In this document: positions 42,118-52,689 of the stretch, piece after piece
Layout of the letters: each line of letters starts with the position of its first letter
Position numbering within the stretch: the first letter of the stretch is position 1
Assembly: GCF_025154055.1 (NCBI RefSeq)
Contig: NZ_JAOALK010000062.1
Location: 1 to 64,000 of the forward strand
Source: Aquibacillus koreensis
GTDB taxonomy: Bacteria > Bacillota > Bacilli > Bacillales > Amphibacillaceae
Length of the DNA: 64,000 bases
Reading direction: 5' to 3'
Made by a program: the position numbers and the translations under genes
The notes under the pieces: generated by a model
Database searches by the model: none
What the model saw: only the letters and a program-made list of their open reading frames with translations
What the model was told of the DNA's origin: nothing

Positions 42118-43006
42118 GCTTGATTCCTCCCTTTTCTAATAACTTTGTCATGACCGCCATGCGAGCTGCTACCCCGTTTGACATCTGTTTAAAGATCCTA
42201 GATCTCTTACATTCAACCAGTACATCATCGATCTCTACGCCTCTATTTACTGGAGCAGGATGCATGATGATTGCGTGTGATTTCATGCGATTTTCTCTTT
42301 CGATTGTGAGTCCATAATTTTCTAAGTATTCTTCTTTCGTCATTGTAGACTGATCCTCGTGTCTTTCATGTTGTATGCGTAGAAGCATAACGACATCACA
42401 TGATTCAACCGCTTCATCTATGTCTAAGTAAGGGAATGGAAGACTATCATCTTGCCAATCTGGCTTACTAGATAGATAAACTTCTGCACCTAAAGTCGCT
42501 AATGCGTATGCGTTAGATCTGGCTACTCGACTATGTTTGATATCTCCAACAATCGCAACTTTTAAGCCGGTAAACTTACGATATTCTTGGTAAATGGTTA
42601 ACAAATCAAGTAAACATTGTGTAGGATGCTCACCTTTTCCGTCTCCTGCGTTGATAACCGGTATATTTATTTGCTCAGCTAATTGCTGTACAGTATTATC
42701 CTCTGGATGTCTAACTACTAATAAGGAAGCACCTAATGATTCGAGTGTCTTTGCTGTGTCATACATACTTTCTCCCTTTTGAACGCTAGAAGCATCTGTC
42801 ATGAAGTCGAGCACTTCTATTCCCAACTTTCTTTGGGCTACAATAAAACTCATCTTCGTTCTTGTACTAGGTTCAAAAAAAAGGTTTGCAGCAAATACTT
42901 GTTTTTGTAATGGTTCGATACCATTTTGATTAATATCATCTGCTAGTTTTATTAGCTGCAGGAGTTCATGCTCTGACAAGTTTTTCATCGACACAAAATG
43001 TTTCAT
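42074..43006 (-). CDS. pyrB: Aspartate carbamoyltransferase, catalytic subunit
   Basis: Condenses carbamoyl phosphate with aspartate. The 310-aa protein has the carbamoyl phosphate motif [11 protein letters not shown] and HPTQCLLDL. The start [10 protein letters not shown] at 43006 has GGGGGAG upstream; a longer frame to 43066 is less likely. No regulatory subunit gene is present, as in Bacillus. The gap to pyrP is short and holds a hairpin but no PyrR site. Confidence 0.95.
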   Translation of the reverse strand: MKHFVSMKNLSEHELLQLIKLADDINQNGIEPLQKQVFAANLFFEPSTRTKMSFIVAQRKLGIEVLDFMTDASSVQKGESMYDTAKTLESLGASLLVVRHPEDNTVQQLAEQINIPVINAGDGKGEHPTQCLLDLLTIYQEYRKFTGLKVAIVGDIKHSRVARSNAYALATLGAEVYLSSKPDWQDDSLPFPYLDIDEAVESCDVVMLLRIQHERHEDQSTMTKEEYLENYGLTIERENRMKSHAIIMHPAPVNRGVEIDDVLVECKRSRIFKQMSNGVAARMAVMTKLLEKGGIKHENSFNQREAVSSR

Positions 43007-43029
43007 ATAATAGCTCCCCCTTATATGGA

Positions 43030-43056
43030 GGGACTGTCTCAGTAAAAGACAGTCCC
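43030..43056. other. Hairpin between pyrP and pyrB, not a recognisable PyrR attenuator
   Basis: A perfect 10-bp stem, GGGACTGTCT (43030-43039) with AGACAGTCCC (43047-43056), has a 7-base loop. In the transcribed (minus) direction no U tract follows it, so it should not terminate the pyr transcript. A T tract follows only on the plus strand. The PyrR-binding consensus seen in the two upstream leaders is absent here. Confidence 0.65.
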
Positions 43057-43080
43057 TTTTATTCACATGCTATTTATAAA

Positions 43081-44451
43081 TTATTTTTCCGTTTCCACTT
43101 CTTCATCTGCTTGGAACATACTTCCATTTCCAAATCCAGATTCTTTTCCAGGTAAAACTAAGTTTAGAACGATACCAATAATGGTTGCTAGGGCCATACC
43201 TGCTACTTCAATAGTAACTCCAGCAACGTTCACACGTACAAGTGCTCCACCAATTCCGATAACTAAGATAACTGATGAGACAATCAAATTACGCTTTTCT
43301 CCAAGATCTACCTGGTTGTCAATCAACATTCTTAATCCACTTGATGCAATGATACCGAATAGCAGGATTGATACGCCGCCCATTACAGCTGTAGGTATCG
43401 AAGCGATAACTTCAGTAATAATTCCAATAAATCCGAATGAAATCGCCAAGACCGCTGCACCACCAATAACGAATACACTGAACACACGCGTAATTGCTAG
43501 AACCCCGATATTCTCACCATATGTTGTATTTGGTGGCCCACCTAATACAGAGGCGATCATCGTTGCAACACCATCACCAAGGATTGAACGGTGTAAACCT
43601 GGTTTTTTAATAAAATTGCGACCAGCTACCTTAGATAAAACCATTTGATCCCCAATATGTTCTGCGATTGTAACGGCAGCTACCGGTACCATGATTGCAG
43701 CGATATTCAAACTCAGGACCTCAAACGGTGCGTAATGTACAAACGGAAGAACAAAATCAGGCATTAAGAAGATTGATCCAAATAAGTCCCCAACAGAACC
43801 TGCATTTGCAATTTTATCCCATGCTGCACTTACACCTGATGTATCTACAATTCCTGCAAACAAGCTAATAATATATCCTGAAACAATACCGATTAAAATA
43901 GGTATGAGTCCAAAGAAACCTTTAAAGAATAACGAACCGATAATGGTTATAGCAAGTGTTGCAATTGCGATAGCGAAATGCTTTCCGCTATAAGATCCGT
44001 CAACATTCATTGCCATATCAATCGCTGTTGGCGCAAGCCCTAAACCGATTACGATAATTACTGGTCCAACAACTATTGGTGGTAAGACTTTCATTAACCA
44101 GTCAAGTCCAAAAGCACCAATTAGTAATGCTAAAAGCCCATAAACTAAACCTGCTAAAAAGCTACCAACCATAACCCCAGGAACACCACTGGCTTCAGTG
44201 GCAACGATTATCGGTGTGATGAACGCAAAGCTTGAGCCAAGGTAAGCTGGTATTTTCCCTTTTGTAATTAATAGATAAGCTAGAGTACCTGTACCACTTG
44301 ATACTAAAGCTACTGCAGGGGAAAGACCTGTTAAAAACGGTACTAAAATTGTTGCGCCAAACATTGCGAATAAGTGCTGTATGCTAAAAATAATCCATTT
44401 AGATAATTTTGGTACTTCGTTTACATCCATAACCATATTTTTTGCTGTCAT
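43081..44451 (-). CDS. pyrP: Uracil permease
   Basis: Membrane transporter of the NCS2/UraA family that imports uracil. The 456-aa protein is strongly hydrophobic with about 12-14 membrane segments and has the NCS2 region LGGPPNTTYGENIGV. It lies second in the operon after pyrR and a PyrR attenuator. Name uraA is also used. Confidence 0.94.
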   Translation of the reverse strand: MTAKNMVMDVNEVPKLSKWIIFSIQHLFAMFGATILVPFLTGLSPAVALVSSGTGTLAYLLITKGKIPAYLGSSFAFITPIIVATEASGVPGVMVGSFLAGLVYGLLALLIGAFGLDWLMKVLPPIVVGPVIIVIGLGLAPTAIDMAMNVDGSYSGKHFAIAIATLAITIIGSLFFKGFFGLIPILIGIVSGYIISLFAGIVDTSGVSAAWDKIANAGSVGDLFGSIFLMPDFVLPFVHYAPFEVLSLNIAAIMVPVAAVTIAEHIGDQMVLSKVAGRNFIKKPGLHRSILGDGVATMIASVLGGPPNTTYGENIGVLAITRVFSVFVIGGAAVLAISFGFIGIITEVIASIPTAVMGGVSILLFGIIASSGLRMLIDNQVDLGEKRNLIVSSVILVIGIGGALVRVNVAGVTIEVAGMALATIIGIVLNLVLPGKESGFGNGSMFQADEEVETEK

Positions 44452-44503
44452 TGTATTTCCTCCTCTGGTTTATCCTCTAATACTATTATCTCTTTCTTTC
44501 CAA

Positions 44504-44601
44504 ATAAAAAACCTCTTTGCATGGTTGCAAAGAGGTAGACGTGTAGATTCATAGATTATACACGTATCCTATTTAAGCAACCTTGCAAGCCTCTCTGGAC
44601 T
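44504..44601 (-). promoter_or_regulatory. PyrR attenuator between pyrR and pyrP
   Basis: The PyrR-binding loop AGTCCAGAGAGGCT (44588-44601, minus strand) exactly fits the ARUCCNGNGAGGYU consensus known in Bacillus. Downstream is a terminator, ACCTCTTTGC (44511-44520) with GCAAAGAGGT (44527-44536), followed by TTTTTAT. With UMP bound, PyrR stabilises the anti-antiterminator and stops transcription before pyrP. Confidence 0.92.
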
Positions 44602-44619
44602 TAATTAAAGGTTCTGTTA

Positions 44620-45177
<558 letters not shown>

Positions 45178-45199
45178 CTAAGAAAGCAAGCTGTTACCC

Positions 45200-45293
45200 C
45201 ATTAAAAAACCCCTTTTTTCCGCGTGGAAAAAAGGGGTTGGACATACGAATACCTATGTGTCTCATCCGGTTCCTTTTCAGCCTCACGGGACT
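45200..45293 (-). promoter_or_regulatory. PyrR attenuator in the pyrR leader
   Basis: The loop AGTCCCGTGAGGCT (45280-45293, minus strand) fits the PyrR consensus. It is followed by a strong terminator with a perfect 14-bp stem (45208-45221 with 45226-45239) and a T tract at 45202-45207. It lies between the promoter and pyrR. Confidence 0.93.
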
Positions 45294-45328
45294 GTTCTTA
45301 AAGGGTCATATTAAACTTTCTATTAATA

Positions 45329-45357
45329 ATTATTCCAAAAAATCGACAATATGTCAA
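45329..45357 (-). promoter_or_regulatory. SigA promoter of the pyr operon
   Basis: Minus-strand TTGACA (45352-45357) and AATAAT (45329-45334) are 17 bases apart. The -35 overlaps the last codons of ylyB, and the PyrR leader begins just downstream. Confidence 0.8.
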
Positions 45358-46268
45358 CTCATCTTTTCTAATTTCTCTAATAAATTTTCAAAATCCTCTG
45401 GTGGTGCCACTTCGAACTCCATCCATTCCCCTGTAGTTGGATGTTCAAAACCAAGCACAGTAGCATGAAGCGCTTGTCCATCAAACTCTAATGTTTTTCT
45501 CGGACCATACTTTGGATCACCAACCAAAGGGAACCCAATATACTGCATGTGCACCCTGATTTGATGCGTTCGACCTGTTTCGAGCACACACTTTACGTGC
45601 GTGAAATCATTCTCAAAACGTTTAATCACTTCAAAATGGGTTACTGCGTGCTTTCCTCCATCCACTACAGCCATCTTCTGCCTATCCTTAGGATCCCTGC
45701 CTAATGGAGCATCTATCGTGCCAACTTCGTGAGAAATGGTACCATGAACAATTGCTTCATAGGATCGTTTCACCGTTTTTTCTTTTAATTGATCTACTAA
45801 AGAAACGTGTGCTTTATCATTTTTTGCTACCATTAATAGTCCACTCGTATCCATATCAATACGATGTACAATCCCAGGCCTTAAGATACCATTGATTCCA
45901 GATAGGTCGTTGCAGTGGTACATCAAAGCATTGACAAGTGTCCCGCTACCATGACCAGCGGATGGATGGACAACCATCCCCCTTGGTTTATTGACAACGA
46001 GTACATCACTGTCTTCATAAATAATATCTAAAGGAATATTCTCTGGTATAACATCTAACACTTCTGGTTCTGGAATTTCCCAGGTAATGGTAGCACCTTT
46101 TTGACACTTATAATTACTCTTTATCGGCTCATCATCTACTTTTACCAATTGGTCTTTTATCCAGGATTGTACCTGTGATCTAGATGCATCCTCATTTAAA
46201 CTTGCTAATACTTTGTCAATTCGCATGCCTTGTTCTTCTGGTTGAATTGTATGTGATAGCACTGTCAT
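45354..46268 (-). CDS. ylyB: RluD-family RNA pseudouridine synthase (YlyB)
   Basis: Converts uridine to pseudouridine in RNA, most likely 23S rRNA. The 304-aa protein has an N-terminal S4-type RNA-binding segment (about residues 14-75) and the catalytic Asp in [11 protein letters not shown]. It overlaps lspA by 4 bases. The exact target uridines are not known from sequence. Confidence 0.92.
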   Translation of the reverse strand: MTVLSHTIQPEEQGMRIDKVLASLNEDASRSQVQSWIKDQLVKVDDEPIKSNYKCQKGATITWEIPEPEVLDVIPENIPLDIIYEDSDVLVVNKPRGMVVHPSAGHGSGTLVNALMYHCNDLSGINGILRPGIVHRIDMDTSGLLMVAKNDKAHVSLVDQLKEKTVKRSYEAIVHGTISHEVGTIDAPLGRDPKDRQKMAVVDGGKHAVTHFEVIKRFENDFTHVKCVLETGRTHQIRVHMQYIGFPLVGDPKYGPRKTLEFDGQALHATVLGFEHPTTGEWMEFEVAPPEDFENLLEKLEKMS

Positions 46269-46732
46269 GCTTTTGATCTTCCTTTCTTTTTCTCGTCCAG
46301 GATTGTCGCAATTATTACGAGCCCAACTCCAACTACTAGCGCAGAGTCTGCGATGTTAAAGATAGGAAAGTCATAATTAAAAATGATGAAATCAAAAAAG
46401 TCTACAACTTCTTTTCGGAATAGACGATCAATAAAATTACCAATTGCTCCGCCTAATATAATTGCAAGTGCCCATCCCATTAATGCACTTTCTTTCGCGA
46501 ATTTTCTTATATAATAAATAACGATAACAATGACGATCGAAGTTATTATGTAGAAAAAAAACATTTGTCCGGCTAAAATCCCCCATGCTGCACCTGTATT
46601 GCGGTGTGATGTAAGATTGAAAAATCCTTCTATTACTGTGATACTTTCACCTAATTTCATAGATGAAACAACCCACCATTTTGTTAATTGATCAATAATG
46701 ATTACAACTAATGCAATTATGAAATATTGCAT
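46265..46732 (-). CDS. lspA: Lipoprotein signal peptidase
   Basis: Membrane aspartyl protease that removes signal peptides from prolipoproteins. The 155-aa protein has four membrane helices and the conserved NTGAAWG, GNFIDRL and [11 protein letters not shown] blocks; the Asp in each of the last two is the catalytic pair. It starts the lspA-ylyB unit. The ylyA gene found upstream in B. subtilis is missing; mobile-element copy 4 lies there. Confidence 0.95.
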   Translation of the reverse strand: MQYFIIALVVIIIDQLTKWWVVSSMKLGESITVIEGFFNLTSHRNTGAAWGILAGQMFFFYIITSIVIVIVIYYIRKFAKESALMGWALAIILGGAIGNFIDRLFRKEVVDFFDFIIFNYDFPIFNIADSALVVGVGLVIIATILDEKKKGRSKA

Positions 46733-46872
46733 GCATCTTCCCCCGTTCTTTATCTTTCTACATTCTATAGCATTTTATCACAAAAGTAGGACCAATTGGA
46801 AACACCATTATGTTAAAGTCCTTATTTCTTTATCTAATCAATATAAAAACTTTATTTATTTCGAAGTAGATC

Positions 46873-47273
46873 CATACTGTGCAGTAATTAAAGATGATAA
46901 TACTGCTCTACCGTTCCGGAAATACACTAGCATATTGGATATATACAATATAAAGATAAGTTCATTAGCGGTTTTTAATTACTTTACTTAATTCACTAAT
47001 TAATACATATACAAGATGCAGTTACTAGCGTAACAAGTGAAATTGGCGACACTCCTGCGGGAACAGCACGAGCCGAAGATCCACTCAGGAGCGCACTTTG
47101 GGCCTGCGGTTACTCGGCCCACCAAAACATCTGCTCCTGAGTTAGCTGAGGCCGTGCCCGCAAGAGGAATCTGCACTTAGAAAAATCCGGGTTCTGGGAT
47201 TTTTCGTGATTCCTCCTCGGAAAGGGAGCCAATTTCACTTGTGAAGCGGGTCGAGGAATTGCTGCGCAGTATA
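46873..47273. mobile_element. MITE-like element, copy 4 (core type A, one arm lost)
   Basis: A 401-bp element with left end CATACTGTGCAGTA (46873-46886) and right end, read inward, TATACTGCGCAGCA (47260-47273). It holds a type A arm at 47033-47243 that has the same outer pairing as copy 1 (AAGTGAAATTGGC with GCCAATTTCACTT). About 100 bases of it are identical to copy 1. The first arm seen in copy 1 is reduced to a stub around CCGTTCCGG (46911). It fills the gap between lspA and the ileS terminator. Confidence 0.72.
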
Positions 47274-47308
47274 TGAATTCTACGTCATACAATTACTTTA
47301 TTAGAGAC

Positions 47309-47346
47309 ATAAAAAATCAACTACCTCGTAAGGTAGTTGATTTTAG
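47309..47346 (-). terminator. Terminator of ileS
   Basis: A perfect 14-bp stem, AAAATCAACTACCT (47313-47326) with its complement (47331-47344), has a CGTA loop and is followed by TTTTTTAT in the minus direction. It lies 1 bp past the ileS stop. Confidence 0.92.
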
Positions 47347-47347
47347 A

Positions 47348-50107
47348 TTATTCTACATCCGCATAATGTTCTTTTACAATATCTGCACAACGGGTACATA
47401 ATTCAGGATATACTTCGTCCTGACCAACTGTATCCGATGCGACCCAGCAACGCTCACAAGTTTCGCCTGTATGTTTTTCTACATGAACATGAACATGTTC
47501 ATATTCTTTTGCATCAGTGTGATTTTCAACAACTTGCGCTTCTGAAACGATTAATAACTGGTGTAAGTGTTCCATGTTGTTCAATAATGCTTTTGTCTTT
47601 TCATCTTTGGCAACAAGTGAAATAGATGCTTCTAATGATTTACCAATTACTTTCTCAGCACGTGCTTCTTCTAAGGCTTTTAGAATGTCGTCTCTTACAT
47701 CCATAAAGTGATCCCATTTGGCTTTTAGTTCCTCTTTGCCTGCAATTTCTTTTGGTTCCGGCATATCTGTTAGTTGCACATGTGTTTCCTCTACACCTGG
47801 GATATGGCTCCATACTTCTTCTGTCGTATGGGTCAAAATTGGAGATAGTAGTTTCACAAGTGCTGTAACAATCTCATAGTACACCGTTTGAAGACTGCGA
47901 CGTCTTACGTTATCTTCACCTTCAATGTACAGTACATCTTTAGCGAAATCTAAATAGAAAGAACTTAGATCAATTGAACAGAAGTTATGCACATTATGGT
48001 AGATCGTAGAAAATTCATAGTGATCATAAGCATAACGAACCTTTTCAATTAATTCTTGTAATCGCATTAACATATAACGATCTACTTCTTGCAAGTCTTG
48101 ATCAGCAACTGTATGTTGTTTTGGAACGAAATCATGAAGGTTACCTAGCATAAATCGGAACGTATTACGGATTTTTCGATACCCTTCTGATGTTTGTTTA
48201 ATGATGTCATCCGAAATTCTAACGTCTGCTTGGTAATCTACAGATGCTACCCACAATCGTAAAATATCGGCTCCATACTGTTTCATAATTTTTGACGGTA
48301 CAACAACATTTCCAACTGATTTACTCATCTTACGTCCTTTACCATCAAGTGCAAAACCGTGGCTAATAATTGTTTCATAAGGAGCTTTTCCTGTTACTGC
48401 AACAGCAGTAGATAAGGATGAATTAAACCAACCTCTATATTGGTCAGACCCCTCTAGATAAACATCAGCTGGACGTTTAAGCTCAGGACGTTCAACTAAG
48501 ACACCTTGGTGTGATGAGCCTGAATCAAACCAAACATCCATAATATCTGTCTCTTTTGTAAACGTACCATTCGGACTATGTTCAGATGTGTACCCTTCAG
48601 GCAACAAATCTTTAGCATCCCATTCAAACCAGATATTTGATCCATGCTCACGGAACAACTTAGACACATGGCTAATTGTTTCATCTGTGATAATAGGTGT
48701 ACGATCCTCCCCGTAGAATACCGGAATTGGAACACCCCAAGTGCGTTGACGAGAAATACACCAATCTTCACGATCACGTACCATATTATAAAGACGAGTT
48801 TCACCCCATTTTGGATACCAATTAATGCGGTTAATCTCTGCTAAAATTTCTTCTCTAAATTGCTTAATCGAAGCAAACCACTGATTGGTCGCACGATAAA
48901 TTGTTGGCTTCTTTGTTCTCCAGTCATGCGCATAAGAGTGCGTAATAAATTCTAACTTTAATAATGCACCAACCTCTTCTAACTTTTGTGTAATTTCTTT
49001 ATTGGCAGCATCATAAAACATGCCTTCAAACCCTGGAGCTTCATCGGTAAAGTTACCTTTTTCGTCAACAGGGCAAAGTACTTCTAGGCCATATTGCTTT
49101 CCAACTAAGAAGTCTTCTTCCCCGTGACCTGGCGCTGTATGAACAAGCCCAGTACCACTTTCCGTTGTTACATGCTCACCAAGAATAATTAATGAATCAC
49201 GCTCATAGAATGGATGTTTCGCAACTAAACGATCCGCTTCCTTACCGTTAAAGGTCTTAACTACCTCTGCATTTTCCCACTCTAGAATCTCACTAACTTT
49301 TGCTAACATTTCGTGTGCGATAATATACTTAACTTCGCCAACCTTCACAACTGCATATTCTAACTCTGGGTGTAGAGAAATTGCTAAGTTAGCTGGAATG
49401 GTCCATGGTGTTGTTGTCCAGATGATGAATTTTTCATCACCATCAAGTAGATCTTTACCATCTTTCACATCAAATGTGACATAGATAGATGCTGAACGTT
49501 TATCCATGTATTCAATTTCAGCTTCAGCAAGGGCTGATTCAGATGATGGAGACCAATAAACAGGCTTCAATCCTTTATAGATATAGCCTTTTTTAGCCAT
49601 CTCTCCAAATACTTCAATTTGTGCAGCTTCGTAATCTTTGTTCAACGTGATATAAGGGTTTTCCCAATCACCGCGTACACCTAATTGTTTAAACTGTGTA
49701 CGTTGATTATCAATTTGCTTTAATGCATATTCCGCACATTTTTGTCTAAATTCAGCTACTGTCATCTTTTTACGATCTACTTTTTTCTTTGCTAATGCTG
49801 ACTCAATCGGTAAACCATGCGTATCCCATCCCGGTACATATGGTGCATGGAAACCTGCCATTGATTTATAACGTACAATAAAGTCTTTCAAAACCTTATT
49901 TAGCGCATGCCCCATATGGATATCACCGTTCGCATATGGTGGTCCATCATGTAATACAAAAAGAGGTTTACCTTCTGTTCTTTTTTGAACTTGCTCGTAA
50001 ATCTTTTGTTCATCCCATTCCTCTTGCATTTTTGGTTCTTTATTTGGCAAATTACCACGCATTGGAAATTCTGTTTTTGGCATTAGCAGGGTTTGTTTAA
50101 AATCCAT
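47348..50107 (-). CDS. ileS: Isoleucyl-tRNA synthetase
   Basis: Charges tRNA-Ile. The 919-aa class I enzyme has the HIGH-type motif as [15 protein letters not shown] in [10 protein letters not shown], an editing domain between them (about 190-400), and a C-terminal zinc site (CERCW and CTRC). Length is that of the shorter bacterial type. It is preceded by a T-box leader and promoter, so it is induced when tRNA-Ile is uncharged. Confidence 0.97.
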   Translation of the reverse strand: MDFKQTLLMPKTEFPMRGNLPNKEPKMQEEWDEQKIYEQVQKRTEGKPLFVLHDGPPYANGDIHMGHALNKVLKDFIVRYKSMAGFHAPYVPGWDTHGLPIESALAKKKVDRKKMTVAEFRQKCAEYALKQIDNQRTQFKQLGVRGDWENPYITLNKDYEAAQIEVFGEMAKKGYIYKGLKPVYWSPSSESALAEAEIEYMDKRSASIYVTFDVKDGKDLLDGDEKFIIWTTTPWTIPANLAISLHPELEYAVVKVGEVKYIIAHEMLAKVSEILEWENAEVVKTFNGKEADRLVAKHPFYERDSLIILGEHVTTESGTGLVHTAPGHGEEDFLVGKQYGLEVLCPVDEKGNFTDEAPGFEGMFYDAANKEITQKLEEVGALLKLEFITHSYAHDWRTKKPTIYRATNQWFASIKQFREEILAEINRINWYPKWGETRLYNMVRDREDWCISRQRTWGVPIPVFYGEDRTPIITDETISHVSKLFREHGSNIWFEWDAKDLLPEGYTSEHSPNGTFTKETDIMDVWFDSGSSHQGVLVERPELKRPADVYLEGSDQYRGWFNSSLSTAVAVTGKAPYETIISHGFALDGKGRKMSKSVGNVVVPSKIMKQYGADILRLWVASVDYQADVRISDDIIKQTSEGYRKIRNTFRFMLGNLHDFVPKQHTVADQDLQEVDRYMLMRLQELIEKVRYAYDHYEFSTIYHNVHNFCSIDLSSFYLDFAKDVLYIEGEDNVRRRSLQTVYYEIVTALVKLLSPILTHTTEEVWSHIPGVEETHVQLTDMPEPKEIAGKEELKAKWDHFMDVRDDILKALEEARAEKVIGKSLEASISLVAKDEKTKALLNNMEHLHQLLIVSEAQVVENHTDAKEYEHVHVHVEKHTGETCERCWVASDTVGQDEVYPELCTRCADIVKEHYADVE

Positions 50108-50180
50108 TTTATGTCCTCCTTTATTTCTTCTAAGATATGATTAACTATTACAAATTCAAGGTGCAATAGTATTTTGTGGA

Positions 50181-50467
50181 ACAAAAAAAGCCCTTCACAT
50201 CCCAAAAAGGGACGAGAAAGACTCGCGGTACCACCCTTCATAGATTACTTAAAACTAAAATGTAATCCACTCATGATTCGTAACGTGAATAAAACGTCCA
50301 TTTCTACTAAGCAATTGCTTTTCGAATGGATACTTAAGGGTGATTTTCCAATCATAAACTGTACTAGGCTCCCACCATCCCTAGCTCGCTTTACCAGCTA
50401 TTATCATTGTACTATCCCTTGCATTGTATTTCGTCATCATATAATTAGTTTCAACATCACTTTATGT
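50181..50467 (-). promoter_or_regulatory. T-box riboswitch (ileS leader)
   Basis: The 14-base T-box AGGGTGGTACCGCG is present at 50224-50237 on the minus strand. It is followed by a terminator-like hairpin and a run of seven T (about 50183-50212). Upstream, stem I has the AGCGAGCTAGGGATGGTGGG region of the family. An ATC triplet in GAAAATCACCC is the likely specifier for isoleucine, which fits the downstream gene. Free tRNA-Ile should favour the antiterminator and allow ileS transcription. Confidence 0.93.
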
Positions 50468-50473
50468 TAATGA

Positions 50474-50502
50474 ATTATATGTAAAACTGTTGAAAACGTC
50501 AA
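50474..50502 (-). promoter_or_regulatory. SigA promoter of the ileS T-box transcript
   Basis: TTGACG (50497-50502) and TATAAT (50474-50479) are exactly 17 bases apart on the minus strand. They lie directly after divIVA, and the T-box leader starts about 7 bases downstream. Confidence 0.88.
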
Positions 50503-50504
50503 GT

Positions 50505-51020
50505 TTAATAATTATTTTCTACCTTTTCTACAGATTCATTTCTGTACTCGTCTATTTCGGTATCGAACAACCCATCCCAATCATCATTTTCAATAAGATC
50601 CAGTTGAGCTTCTACAAGCATTTTTAATCTAGTACGGAAAACTTTCGCCTGTTTTTTTAACTCTTCTACTTCAATAGAAATACGGCGAGACTTTTGTAAT
50701 GCTTCGTTAATGATACGGTCAGCATTCTTTTCAGCTTCTTTTATGATCAGTTTGGATTCTTTTTGTGCGTTACCTTTTACTTCTTCTGCAGTTTCTTGCG
50801 CGATTAGAATAGATTTATTTAGCGTCGATTCTATGTTAGAAAAATGTCCTAACTTTTCATTTAACGTCTCGACTCTTTCTTTCAGTTCTTTGTTATCACG
50901 AATAACTAATTCATAATCCTTAATAACTTGATCTAAAAATTCATTTACCTCGTCTTCATCGTAACCTCGAAATCCTCGCGTAAACTCTTTATTATGAATA
51001 TCCAGTGGTGTTAATGGCAC
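50505..51020 (-). CDS. divIVA: Cell division/polarity protein DivIVA
   Basis: Binds negatively curved membrane at poles and septa and places division and sporulation proteins. The 171-aa protein starts PLTPLDIHNKEFTRGFRGYDEDEV after a GTG codon, the membrane-binding N-terminus with Phe and Arg residues, and then a long coiled coil (about 30-150). I chose the GTG at 51020 because GGAGGTGG lies just upstream; a longer frame to 51080 lacks a ribosome site. It ends the ylm cluster next to ileS as in B. subtilis. Confidence 0.95.
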   Translation of the reverse strand: MPLTPLDIHNKEFTRGFRGYDEDEVNEFLDQVIKDYELVIRDNKELKERVETLNEKLGHFSNIESTLNKSILIAQETAEEVKGNAQKESKLIIKEAEKNADRIINEALQKSRRISIEVEELKKQAKVFRTRLKMLVEAQLDLIENDDWDGLFDTEIDEYRNESVEKVENNY

Positions 51021-51110
51021 AATGGCCACCTCCTTAAAGAAGTAATTTTCGATAATTGTAGTATTCAAAAGTTTCGACATAAATAATGAAAATCCTGCAA
51101 AAAATATAAA

Positions 51111-51884
51111 TTATTTTAGTTTTTCGAATGTTATTTTCCATTTTTCTTTCTTAGAGAGGCCATGAATATCCGATAATTTAGCCCTACCTTTACCTCTTAA
51201 TGAAAGAAGATCCCCTTCCTCTAATACAAAAGCTGGACTGTCAACAACACGAAAATTAACTTTTACTAGTCCCTTCTGAATAGATGCTGCCGCAATTTGT
51301 CTCGAAACATTATACATTTCTTTGACAACCACATCTAGTCTCAAAGAAGAAACAGTAGTATGACTAGATATCCATTCATCATTCTTTTCCATTATAGACG
51401 AAAAGGGCTTTTCTTCAAATGTAATTTGTGCATTTTTTATATGTGTTAGGTTCATCTTTATAAAAGGCTCTATCTCAGAAGCAACAATCACTTGGATCAC
51501 CCCATTGTCCACGTATAAGTCTCCTAATTTTTTTCTTTTAATACCTAATGATAAAATGGCTCCAAGTACATCTCGATGTGATAATGAAATAAATTTAGTA
51601 GGATATGTACCCTCTAGTAATGTAATTTCAAAACGATTTTCTTCAAGCAATTCATAATAAGGTGCTAGAACTGCACGCTTTCTTTCTGCAGTTTCTCCCC
51701 CACCAACAAGATTCCAAGTGAATTCTGGATTATTACCGATAATCGTCTTAAAAATCTTTTGTTCCCTCGGGTCTAAGAAATCGCTAAGCTTCACTTGAAA
51801 GTTTCTTTCCACCTGATCTTTCCAAGACAAGACTTGGTCAATAAATGGATGCTCTTCTTTTCTAAAATGTTGATAAATATCCAA
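51111..51884 (-). CDS. ylmH: S4-domain RNA-binding protein YlmH
   Basis: RNA-binding protein of the division gene cluster, also linked with ribosome quality control alongside RqcH. The 257-aa protein starts with DIYQHFRKEEHPFIDQ after a TTG codon with AGGTGAT upstream; length equals B. subtilis YlmH. The last ~70 residues are an S4 domain (SSLRLDVVVKEMYNVSRQIAAASIQKGLVKVN). A longer frame to 51953 has no site. Its possible partner rqcH is also in this window, but 21 kb away. Confidence 0.93.
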   Translation of the reverse strand: MDIYQHFRKEEHPFIDQVLSWKDQVERNFQVKLSDFLDPREQKIFKTIIGNNPEFTWNLVGGGETAERKRAVLAPYYELLEENRFEITLLEGTYPTKFISLSHRDVLGAILSLGIKRKKLGDLYVDNGVIQVIVASEIEPFIKMNLTHIKNAQITFEEKPFSSIMEKNDEWISSHTTVSSLRLDVVVKEMYNVSRQIAAASIQKGLVKVNFRVVDSPAFVLEEGDLLSLRGKGRAKLSDIHGLSKKEKWKITFEKLK

Positions 51885-51978
51885 TCTGATCACCTGTTCA
51901 TTTATATTTAGTTGGAATACTAAAAAACTTGGCTGAACGCCAAGTTTCTCCATGCTTATAAATAAATACTTTTAACTT

Positions 51979-52245
51979 TTACATCAAAATTTGAAAGAAC
52001 AATACCTGCAAACCGTCTACGGCAAATCTTAAAACCAATATTGCAACAATTGGAGATATATCAATCATTCCAAGTGGAGGGATGATTTTTCTAAAAGGTT
52101 CTAGGTATGGTTCACAAATACTAGATAAAAAACGCCCAAAGCTAGATTCTTTCGCACCAGGAAACCATGACATTAATATGTATGCAATTAATGCAAAACT
52201 ATATATTTGCACTGCCATTGCCAGTATATTAAACAATTGTACCAT
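51979..52245 (-). CDS. ylmG: YggT family membrane protein YlmG
   Basis: An 88-aa protein with two membrane helices separated by a polar segment containing [23 protein letters not shown], typical of YggT/Ycf19 proteins. Its function in division is not well defined. It lies between sepF (6 bp away) and ylmH. Confidence 0.92.
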   Translation of the reverse strand: MVQLFNILAMAVQIYSFALIAYILMSWFPGAKESSFGRFLSSICEPYLEPFRKIIPPLGMIDISPIVAILVLRFAVDGLQVLFFQILM

Positions 52246-52251
52246 GTTGTA

Positions 52252-52674
52252 TTACCACCTTTTTTCAGTTTCTTCTTGTATTAGCATATCCGATATCGTG
52301 CCAGATACATCCACATTCTCAGGAGTGCATAAAAATGTTTGTGATCCTAATTTTTGCATTTGGCCAGATACAGCATAAATCGTGCCGCTTAAAAAGTCTA
52401 TCATTTGTCTTGCGTCCCCGTGCTCTGCACGTTGTAAGTTTATAATAACAGATTTCCGATTGATAATTTGATCGGCAATTTCTTGTACTTCATTAAATGA
52501 TTTAGGTTCGCAAAGGACTACTTTTGAAGAAGATTGAACAGACTTTAAACTTACGACATTTTGTTGACGCCTCTCTTTTCTTGTCTCAACAGTCGCTACC
52601 TCTGGTTCTTCTTCAATATATTCGTATTCATCATCAACAGAAAAAAATGTTTTTATTTTATTCTTAATGCTCAT
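52252..52674 (-). CDS. sepF: Cell division protein SepF
   Basis: FtsZ-binding protein that anchors the Z ring to the membrane and shapes the septum. The 140-aa protein has a short amphipathic N-terminal helix (MSIKNKIKTFF), an acidic linker, and the SepF fold ending in TFLCTPENVDVSG. It can partly replace FtsA in B. subtilis. It lies between ylmE and ylmG. Confidence 0.95.
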   Translation of the reverse strand: MSIKNKIKTFFSVDDEYEYIEEEPEVATVETRKERRQQNVVSLKSVQSSSKVVLCEPKSFNEVQEIADQIINRKSVIINLQRAEHGDARQMIDFLSGTIYAVSGQMQKLGSQTFLCTPENVDVSGTISDMLIQEETEKRW

Positions 52675-52689
52675 TTCTTCACCCTCTAT

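Noticed and set aside
43030-43056. Hairpin considered as a third PyrR attenuator terminator
   Set aside because: No U tract in the reading direction and no PyrR-binding loop; only the opposite strand has a T tract.
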